Assembly: GCA_964460345.1 (NCBI GenBank)
Contig: CAYWRO010000110.1
Location: 1-9,471, forward strand
Reading direction: 5' to 3'
Length of the DNA: 9,471 nt
From: CAYWRO01 sp964460345
GTDB taxonomy: Bacteria; Planctomycetota; Phycisphaerae; Phycisphaerales; UBA1924
Under the pieces are notes generated by a model. That model searched no databases and was not told the DNA's origin. It saw only the letters and a list, made by a program, of their open reading frames with translations. Positions 5,169 through 9,471 of the stretch are shown here, piece by piece (position 1 is the stretch's first letter; every line of letters starts with the position of its first letter). A program made the translations under genes and the position numbers.

Positions 5169-5894
5169 ATGTCCGCAGCAGAATCCAATCCGACGTTCCG
5201 GCAACGGGCGGCGCAGTTAAAGTCTGACCTGCTTGAGCAGGGTCGGCGCGTCCGCGAATTGGTGGAACTTGCGATCGATGCGGCGTTCGAGGCCGACACG
5301 GCCAAGGCGCAGCGGGCCGTCGATCAGGACGATGCAATCGACCGTGCGGATGTCGACATCGAGAAGGCGTGCGTGGCACTGCTGGCGGAAGTCATCCAGT
5401 CCGGCCAGAGCCCCGACTGGGGCGAGCGCGGGGTGCGCGACATCCTGATGATTGTCAAGGTCAACAATGAACTGGAGCGCATCGCCGACATGGGCGTCGC
5501 CATCGGCGAGCAGGTCCCCACGCTCACGCAGAACGAACTGCCGCGAACGCTCCGCGTGATGGCCAACAGTGTCATCGGCATCCTGCGTGATGCCCTGCGC
5601 ACGCTGGAGACCTTTGAGGAAGGCGCGGCGATGCGCGTGCTAGCCAGCGAGGACGCCACCGAGGCCTTCAAGGCCGCGCTCATCCGTGATGTGCAGGAGC
5701 GGCTCTGCGCCGGCACGCTCGGCCCTGACGAGGGATTTGCGATTCAGGAGATCGCCACCCGCTGTGAAACCATGGCGGACCACTGTACCAACATCGCCGA
5801 GCAGGCGCTCTACAGCGCAACCGGGAAGATCGTCCGGCACATGGCCGGTCGATGGCAGGAAGTCGAGTTGGACAAGCTCGGCGGCGGCGAGTGA
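5169..5894 (+). CDS. phoU: PhoU-family phosphate signalling regulator
   Basis: 241 residues, the usual PhoU length, mostly helical with two PhoU repeats. Repeat 1 has the metal-binding helix NNELERIADMGVAIGEQ (99-115; Glu103, Arg104, Asp107). Repeat 2 has RCETMADHCTNIAEQ (198-212; Glu200, Asp204, Asn208, Glu211) followed by ALYSATGKIVRH, the typical PhoU C-terminal signature. In other bacteria PhoU links the PstSCAB phosphate transporter to the PhoR sensor kinase and represses the Pho regulon when phosphate is plentiful. No pst or phoBR gene is in this window, so it stands apart from the usual cluster. It starts 79 nt after the receiver-like gene with its own TATCAT box. One change from consensus: the second motif reads CETM where LERI is usual, losing an Arg. 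Confidence 0.9.
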   Translation: MSAAESNPTFRQRAAQLKSDLLEQGRRVRELVELAIDAAFEADTAKAQRAVDQDDAIDRADVDIEKACVALLAEVIQSGQSPDWGERGVRDILMIVKVNNELERIADMGVAIGEQVPTLTQNELPRTLRVMANSVIGILRDALRTLETFEEGAAMRVLASEDATEAFKAALIRDVQERLCAGTLGPDEGFAIQEIATRCETMADHCTNIAEQALYSATGKIVRHMAGRWQEVELDKLGGGE

Positions 5895-5906
5895 TCTCCG
5901 CCTCGC

Positions 5907-5936
5907 TCGACAGGGGCCGGCCTGCCGTCCTATCCT
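5907..5936 (+). promoter_or_regulatory. Promoter of the CAU tRNA (TCGACA - 18 bp - TATCCT)
   Basis: TCGACA at 5907-5912 matches TTGACA in five of six positions. TATCCT at 5931-5936 matches TATAAT in four of six. The 18-bp spacing is good. The expected start, about 6-7 nt downstream, lies just ahead of the tRNA 5' end at 5949. This is the best sigma-70-like promoter seen in the window. Confidence 0.6.
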
Positions 5937-5948
5937 TGAGCCGACCTT

Positions 5949-6022
5949 GCCGAGGTAGCTCAGCTGGCTAGAGCGTGGGATTCATAACCCCAAGGTCGAG
6001 GGTTCAAGTCCCTCCCTCGGCA
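5949..6022 (+). tRNA. tRNA with CAU anticodon (elongator Met, or Ile-CAU)
   Basis: A 74-nt cloverleaf. Acceptor stem 5949-5955 with 6015-6021, seven perfect pairs, discriminator A6022. D stem GCTC/GAGC (5958-5961, 5971-5974) with GG in the loop. Anticodon CAT at 5983-5985 in loop TTCATAA. T stem GAGGG/CCCTC with loop TTCAAGT. No CCA is encoded. The anticodon stem has four pairs and an A-C mismatch at the pair next to the loop (5980/5988). The acceptor stem starts with a G-C pair, unlike typical bacterial initiator tRNA with its 1-72 mismatch, so this is not initiator. The A-U at pair 5-68 resembles E. coli elongator tRNA-Met, but Ile-CAU, the TilS substrate, cannot be excluded. Confidence 0.96.
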
Positions 6023-6065
6023 TTCTTCCTGTGAAAGCTGAAGACTGACAGCAACAACAGCAACA

Positions 6066-6095
6066 GCACCGCCGATGGGCGGTGCTTGCGGTTTT
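6066..6095. terminator. Hairpin terminator, probably bidirectional (tRNA / pepP)
   Basis: A perfect 8-bp stem GCACCGCC (6066-6073) / GGCGGTGC (6078-6085) with loop GATG, followed on the plus strand by TTGCGGTTTT (6086-6095). On the minus strand the hairpin is followed by a T-rich tract, the complement of the CAACAG-rich stretch 6048-6065, so it can also end pepP transcription (stop at 6140). It sits between convergent units, as expected of a shared terminator. Confidence 0.72.
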
Positions 6096-6139
6096 GGGAT
6101 GTTCAGACGCATCGCCGCCGCCGCAGGGCTGGGCCTGGT

Positions 6140-7501
6140 TCACGCTCCCTGCATGGCGGCCTCAATATGGTCGATCTCCTTGGGGATGTCACTGGTCAGG
6201 TTGACATTCCCGTTGGTCGTGATCACGACGTCGTCCTCAATCCGAACGCCGATCGAGCCTCCCTCGCCATCATTGGCGAGGTAGATTCCAGGCTCGATGG
6301 TGATCACGCGGCCGGGCTTGAGTGGTTCTTCCGGATCGGGGTCGTGCACATCGAGCCCGAGATCGTGGCCGATTCCGTGGATGTAGTAATCGCCGTAACC
6401 AGCCTTGTCGATGACCGCACGGGCCGCCGCATCAACGTCGGACATGCGGGCCCCCGGCTTGGCCGCGCGGATCGCCGCCTTCTGCGCCCCCAGCACGATT
6501 GAATAGATCTCGCGCTGCCGCTTCGTGAATGTGCCGCTGACCGGATACGCACGGGTGATGTCGCAGGCGTACCCATCGACCATTGCACCGAAATCGATCA
6601 ACACAACCTGGCCATCCTCGAGCGTGGCGTCCCGCTCCGGCGGGGGGGCGGAGTAATGTAGCACGCACGCGTTCATCCCGGTAGCAACGATCGGGTTGTA
6701 CGCCCCGCCCCCGGCGCCGCCCGACCCGCCCGGGCAAAATGCGCCGTTGTCCTCAAAGGCTCGCTCCAGAGCGCGCTGAACGTCGAGTTGCTTCACGCCC
6801 GGACGAATCGCCTTCATGGCCGCTTCGTACCCCGCCCTGGTCGCCGCCGCCGCCCGCTTCATGACCGCGATCTCAGCGGCGCTCTTGATCGATCGCATCC
6901 GGCTGAGCAGCATGGCCTCATCATCGATCCCGCATCCCGGGATCTTGGCGCAGATCTGCTGGAATACCTCCAGATCCGGCGTGGCCGGGGCCGTGTACGG
7001 CCCAAAGCGGTGCAGACACGCCAGCCGCTTGGTCCTGACCGCTGCGCGCGTCAGCAGGTTCGGCAGGGACCACGTCCGCATCACCGTCTCGAACCCTGTG
7101 CTGGCCTTGAGCTCGGCCGAAATCTCCGGGCGAATGCCATCCCATCGCTGCAGTTCGGGATCGATCGGCCGAAGAAAGAGCACGATCCGCCGTCGTGGGT
7201 CAGGAGACGATGGGTCGAAAAGGACCGCCGCACCGGGCTCATCGTCGATGCCGGTCAAATACAGGAAGTCCAGGTTCGGCCTCCAGCGGCCCAACTCCGG
7301 CGCGGCGTGCGAGCCGGCGTAGACGATCCCCGCTCGCGCAGCATTGCCGGCGGATCCCTTCAGCGCGCGCAAAACCTTTTCGCGCCGCGCCTGGTACTCC
7401 GTCAGCGGAATGCCAAGACGTTCGCCGCGGGCTGCCTTGTTTCCGACGCTGCGCGCCCTGCTGGTGGCCGCCTGATTCTTCGACGTGTTTCGCTTAGCCA
7501 T
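6140..7501 (-). CDS. pepP: Xaa-Pro aminopeptidase (M24B metallopeptidase)
   Basis: 453 residues. It releases N-terminal residues that precede proline, using a two-metal (usually Mn2+) centre in a pita-bread fold; cytoplasmic, as no signal peptide is seen. The aminopeptidase P N-terminal domain spans about 30-165 (RRPNLDFLYLTGIDDEPGA-like region near 73-91), the catalytic domain about 205-440. All five metal ligands are present: Asp303 and Asp314 (LIDFGAMVDGYACDITRAYP), His379 (HGIGHDLGLDVHD), Glu403 (TIEPGIYL) and Glu422 (VRIEDDVV). His282 (LHY) also fits. Odd points: a basic 25-residue N-terminal extension before the usual IPLTEYQARRE start, and a Gly-rich insert (about 257-267) before the YNPIVATG strand. 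It starts 33 nt after the dockerin gene stop, but a TATCCT box exactly 6 nt before the ATG suggests its own leaderless transcript. Confidence 0.93.
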   Translation of the reverse strand: MAKRNTSKNQAATSRARSVGNKAARGERLGIPLTEYQARREKVLRALKGSAGNAARAGIVYAGSHAAPELGRWRPNLDFLYLTGIDDEPGAAVLFDPSSPDPRRRIVLFLRPIDPELQRWDGIRPEISAELKASTGFETVMRTWSLPNLLTRAAVRTKRLACLHRFGPYTAPATPDLEVFQQICAKIPGCGIDDEAMLLSRMRSIKSAAEIAVMKRAAAATRAGYEAAMKAIRPGVKQLDVQRALERAFEDNGAFCPGGSGGAGGGAYNPIVATGMNACVLHYSAPPPERDATLEDGQVVLIDFGAMVDGYACDITRAYPVSGTFTKRQREIYSIVLGAQKAAIRAAKPGARMSDVDAAARAVIDKAGYGDYYIHGIGHDLGLDVHDPDPEEPLKPGRVITIEPGIYLANDGEGGSIGVRIEDDVVITTNGNVNLTSDIPKEIDHIEAAMQGA

Positions 7502-7507
7502 GCGGCG

Positions 7508-7513
7508 AGGATA
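7508..7513 (-). promoter_or_regulatory. TATCCT -10-like box, 6 nt before pepP ATG
   Basis: Minus strand: TATCCT, 6 nt, ATG 7501. A weak -35 match (CTGACC, 19 bp upstream) would overlap the stop codon of the preceding dockerin gene. No Shine-Dalgarno site is present in the 33-nt spacer, so initiation from a leaderless mRNA is the simplest reading. Confidence 0.4.
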
Positions 7514-7534
7514 GGCGTTCGCCGGCCCCGGCGG

Positions 7535-8410
7535 TCAGGGGCAGCCGCCGAACCAGCAGTCCAGGAACATCAGCAGATCGAAGACATCGACACCGGGCGT
7601 GCCGTCCAGATCCGCCGCTTCGTCGGAGGCGAACCACACGTCGAGGTACGCCAACAGGTCGAAGACATCGACGGCCGCGGGAGAGTCGTCCGTCAACTCG
7701 CATAGGCATGTTGGTGCAGGCGGCTCGTAGATCTCCGCCCGCATCCACATCGAGACCACCGCCCCATCGTCAAAGGGAATCGCCGGGTTGGGCAGGATTG
7801 GGGTGTTGAAGGTATTGAATCGCATCCATGTGCCGACCGTGCTGTTCCATTCCCACCGTGCGTAGTACGACGCCTCTCCTGAGTGCGCGACGTTGATATC
7901 CACTCCGGCAACGTGAAAAAGGAGCGGCTCGGTCAGAAAGGCGGCCGTCGATCCCGAGTGCGATGGCTCCTGGAACATGACTTCCTGCCCGTGGTCGTAC
8001 CCTTCGAAGCCAGTCAGTTCGACCTGGCCGTCCGTCGCGGTCGTCACGGTGATGTCGTCGATCCAGACTTCATAGGGGCCCGTCCCGTCCAGCGGGGCGA
8101 AGCGGATGTGCTCCAGCGTGCCGTCGGTCCCTTCTAGAAAGTGGTTGGCGGTCGCGCCGGCGAAGCCCAGGATCGGGTCAAAGGCAAGGTTCCACGTGAA
8201 CTGCTGCCACGTGCCATCCACGAAGAGCAACTGCCCGTCCCGGTTGACCCACTCGATCCCCCCCGCGTCCCCGCCGTTGGCCCCGACCGGCACATCCATC
8301 CCTGTCTCGCGGAGGCCGATGGAGACGAAGATCCCTTCCTGGGCCACGGCAGCTGCCGGCAGCGACATGCAGGCGGCCAGCACGAGAGTCGAGGGCTTCG
8401 ATGCAAGCAT
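7535..8410 (-). CDS. Secreted protein with C-terminal dockerin-like repeats
   Basis: 291 residues. ATG 8410 is chosen because GAGGAGG (8424-8418) lies 7 nt upstream and a signal peptide begins there (MLASKPSTLVLAACMSLPAA, then AVA-Q at about 24). The open frame extends 23 codons further up but lacks these. The middle (about 28-230) is beta-rich and Trp/Gly/Asp-rich, with 'EVWIDDITVTT' at 114-124, as in jelly-roll carbohydrate-binding or laminin-G-like domains; the two halves may be one domain. The C-terminus has two dockerin-like repeats, DDSPAAVDVFDLLAYLDVWF (241-260) and one at 267-287 (DLDGTPGVDVFDLLMFLDCWF region), a form typical of Phycisphaerae exported proteins. Such tails are thought to act in surface attachment or protein-protein docking, unproven here. 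No catalytic motif is visible. Three Cys near 235-290 may form disulfides. Confidence 0.85.
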   Translation of the reverse strand: MLASKPSTLVLAACMSLPAAAVAQEGIFVSIGLRETGMDVPVGANGGDAGGIEWVNRDGQLLFVDGTWQQFTWNLAFDPILGFAGATANHFLEGTDGTLEHIRFAPLDGTGPYEVWIDDITVTTATDGQVELTGFEGYDHGQEVMFQEPSHSGSTAAFLTEPLLFHVAGVDINVAHSGEASYYARWEWNSTVGTWMRFNTFNTPILPNPAIPFDDGAVVSMWMRAEIYEPPAPTCLCELTDDSPAAVDVFDLLAYLDVWFASDEAADLDGTPGVDVFDLLMFLDCWFGGCP

Positions 8411-8417
8411 GAGAGTG

Positions 8418-8424
8418 CCTCCTC
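8418..8424 (-). promoter_or_regulatory. Strong ribosome binding site of the dockerin gene
   Basis: GAGGAGG on the minus strand, 7 nt before ATG 8410. It decides the start of this gene and is the only strong Shine-Dalgarno site seen among the genes of the window. Confidence 0.75.
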
Positions 8425-8450
8425 TTCTTGGGGTTGCGGGATTTCGGCCC

Positions 8451-8479
8451 AGAATACAGGCAGGACCTCCCCTACGCAA
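8451..8479 (-). promoter_or_regulatory. Promoter of the dockerin gene (TTGCGT - 17 bp - TATTCT)
   Basis: Minus strand: TTGCGT at 8479-8474, exactly 17 bp, then TATTCT at 8456-8451 (five of six to TATAAT). The predicted start gives a leader of about 35 nt containing the GAGGAGG site. The -35 element overlaps the hairpin that follows the upstream ABC gene. Confidence 0.45.
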
Positions 8480-8498
8480 CCCCCTTTACGGGGGCTGC
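8476..8498 (-). terminator. Hairpin downstream of the ABC ATPase gene
   Basis: In minus-strand RNA, GCAGCCCCC pairs with GGGGGUUGC around a GUAAA loop: nine pairs including one G-U, 27 nt after the ABC stop codon. The following sequence is not U-rich, so termination may be inefficient or the hairpin may serve RNA stability. It fits the minus strand better than the plus (where one pair becomes A-C). Confidence 0.45.
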
Positions 8499-8525
8499 CA
8501 GGCGTCAAGAGGCAAAGGCAATGGT

Positions 8526-9471
8526 CTACGCCGCCGTCGGTGCGGCTTCGCTCACGAGCAGATTCCGCCCATAGTCGCCCGGCCCGAAGAGGTGCGCGTG
8601 CGCGAAGTCGATCGCAACGGTCACCTGCTGACCCGGCGCGATCTCCTCCGTCGCGGCCACACGGGCGACCAGCTTAGAACCGGTCGGTGTCACGAGAAAA
8701 ACGTCCATGGCATCCCCCAATGGCTCTGTGACCGTGACGGTCGCGACCATCGAGCCCTCCCCGGCTCTGGCGGTTCCGTGTGAGCCATTGCCAGACACCG
8801 CGCCACCCGCCACCTCGCCCGTCGCGCCACTCGCCGCGACTGGCAGGGCCTGCGGCCGAACTCCGAGCACGACCTCGCCCGTGTGCGATCCAACCGTTCG
8901 CGATGCATGCTCGGGCAGGTGAAGGCACGCGCCCTCACTTCCGTCTTCGCCAAGCTCGACGAAAACGAGCGCCTCGCCACGGCGTTCGAGCCGCCCATCG
9001 AGGAAGTTCATCGGCGGCGAGCCGACGAACGAAGCAACGAACCGGTTTGCCGGCCGGCGATACACCTCCAGCGGCGAGCCCTGCTGCTGAATGACGCCGT
9101 CGCTCATCACGACGATGCGGTCGCCGAGCGTCATCGCCTCTTCCTGGTCGTGCGTGACGTACACAGTCGTCGTCTTCAGCCGCATGTGCAGCGACTTCAG
9201 CTCCGCCCGCGTCGTGACGCGCAGCTTGGCGTCAAGGTTCGAGAGCGGCTCATCAAAGAGAAACGCCTTTGGCTCGCGCACGATCGCCCGCCCCACCGCC
9301 ACCCGCTGCCGCTGCCCGCCGGAGAGCTGCCGCGGCTTGCGGTCCAGCAGCTTCTCGATCCCCAGGATCCGCGCCGCCTCATCCACGCGCTGCCGGATCT
9401 CCTCCTTCGGCACGCGCCGCAGTTTGAGCGCGAAAGCCATGTTCTTCTCGACCGTCATGTGCGGATAGAGC
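8526..9471 (-). CDS. Carbohydrate-type ABC transporter ATPase (MalK/UgpC/MsmX family), N-terminus beyond window
   Basis: The frame is open to the right edge; codons before the first visible ATG (9458) read LYPH, giving LYPHMTVEKNMAFALK, the normal segment after the Q-loop. So 9458 is not the true start, and Walker A lies outside. Numbering from Met 9458: signature LSGGQRQR (45-52), Walker B AFLFDEPLSNLDA (65-77), switch His103 (TVYVTHDQEEAMTLGDRI). A C-terminal TOBE/OB-type regulatory region follows, with GVRPQALP (199-206) and AHAHLFGPGDYGRNL near the end. This family energises sugar, glycerol-3-phosphate or oligosaccharide importers, often shared between several permeases. The substrate cannot be read here because no permease or binding protein is in view. 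A Gly/Ala/Ser-rich insert (208-237) interrupts the TOBE region and is probably a surface loop. Confidence 0.92.
   Translation of the reverse strand, partial: LYPHMTVEKNMAFALKLRRVPKEEIRQRVDEAARILGIEKLLDRKPRQLSGGQRQRVAVGRAIVREPKAFLFDEPLSNLDAKLRVTTRAELKSLHMRLKTTTVYVTHDQEEAMTLGDRIVVMSDGVIQQQGSPLEVYRRPANRFVASFVGSPPMNFLDGRLERRGEALVFVELGEDGSEGACLHLPEHASRTVGSHTGEVVLGVRPQALPVAASGATGEVAGGAVSGNGSHGTARAGEGSMVATVTVTEPLGDAMDVFLVTPTGSKLVARVAATEEIAPGQQVTVAIDFAHAHLFGPGDYGRNLLVSEAAPTAA

Noticed and set aside
6048..6070. CAACAG-type short repeats before the terminator, considered as a CRISPR-like or microsatellite element
   Set aside because: Only a few imperfect copies over about 20 bp; better read as the T-rich tail of the terminator on the minus strand.
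6788..7705. 305-codon plus-strand frame opposite pepP
   Set aside because: Arg-rich antisense reading of a gene whose five metal ligands are all intact.
1..9471. Search for a defence island, phage, transposon or other novel multi-gene system
   Set aside because: No integrase, transposase, nuclease, toxin-antitoxin pair, reverse transcriptase, or target-site duplication was recognised; the gene content is mostly ordinary chromosomal functions.

Overview
The window is GC-rich, gene-dense bacterial DNA that most resembles a Planctomycetota genome of the Phycisphaerae type. This rests on three things: a secreted protein ending in two dockerin-like VDVFDLL..LD.WF repeats, a CxxCxYDLRGL...CPEC zinc ribbon of the kind common in planctomycetes, and a general lack of Shine-Dalgarno sites. 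The assignment is from recalled family features, not from a search.

Layout, left to right. (1) The N-terminal part of a GT87-like membrane glycosyltransferase runs off the left edge on the minus strand (1-536). (2) Divergent from it is a short pqiA-pqiB operon (642-2222): an integral-membrane PqiA protein and an MCE-domain PqiB protein, joined by eight tandem heptamers that hold the pqiA stop and the pqiB start. These are candidate parts of an envelope lipid-transport apparatus. (3) Two minus-strand genes follow (3566-2129): a membrane/coiled-coil/HTH-like protein and a membrane protein with two zinc ribbons, the latter converging on and overlapping pqiB. (4) A plus-strand group (3594-5894) holds tilS, a receiver-like protein that lacks its phosphoacceptor aspartate, and phoU. 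It is followed by a CAU-anticodon tRNA (5949-6022) and a strong hairpin terminator. (5) On the minus strand lie an Xaa-Pro aminopeptidase (7501-6140), a secreted dockerin-bearing protein (8410-7535), and an ABC ATPase of the MalK/UgpC/MsmX type whose N-terminus lies beyond the right edge.

Most genes are housekeeping, and I see no defence system, prophage, insertion sequence or CRISPR array. The most interesting signal is regulatory. At least four genes (tilS, phoU, pepP and the zinc-ribbon gene) have a TANNNT -10-like box exactly 6 nt before the ATG and no Shine-Dalgarno site, which is the signature of leaderless transcripts. The secreted dockerin gene instead has a strong GAGGAGG ribosome binding site and a promoter further upstream. 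Other points worth a look are the heptamer array inside the pqi operon, the unphosphorylatable receiver directly behind tilS, and the presence of tilS close to a CAU tRNA.
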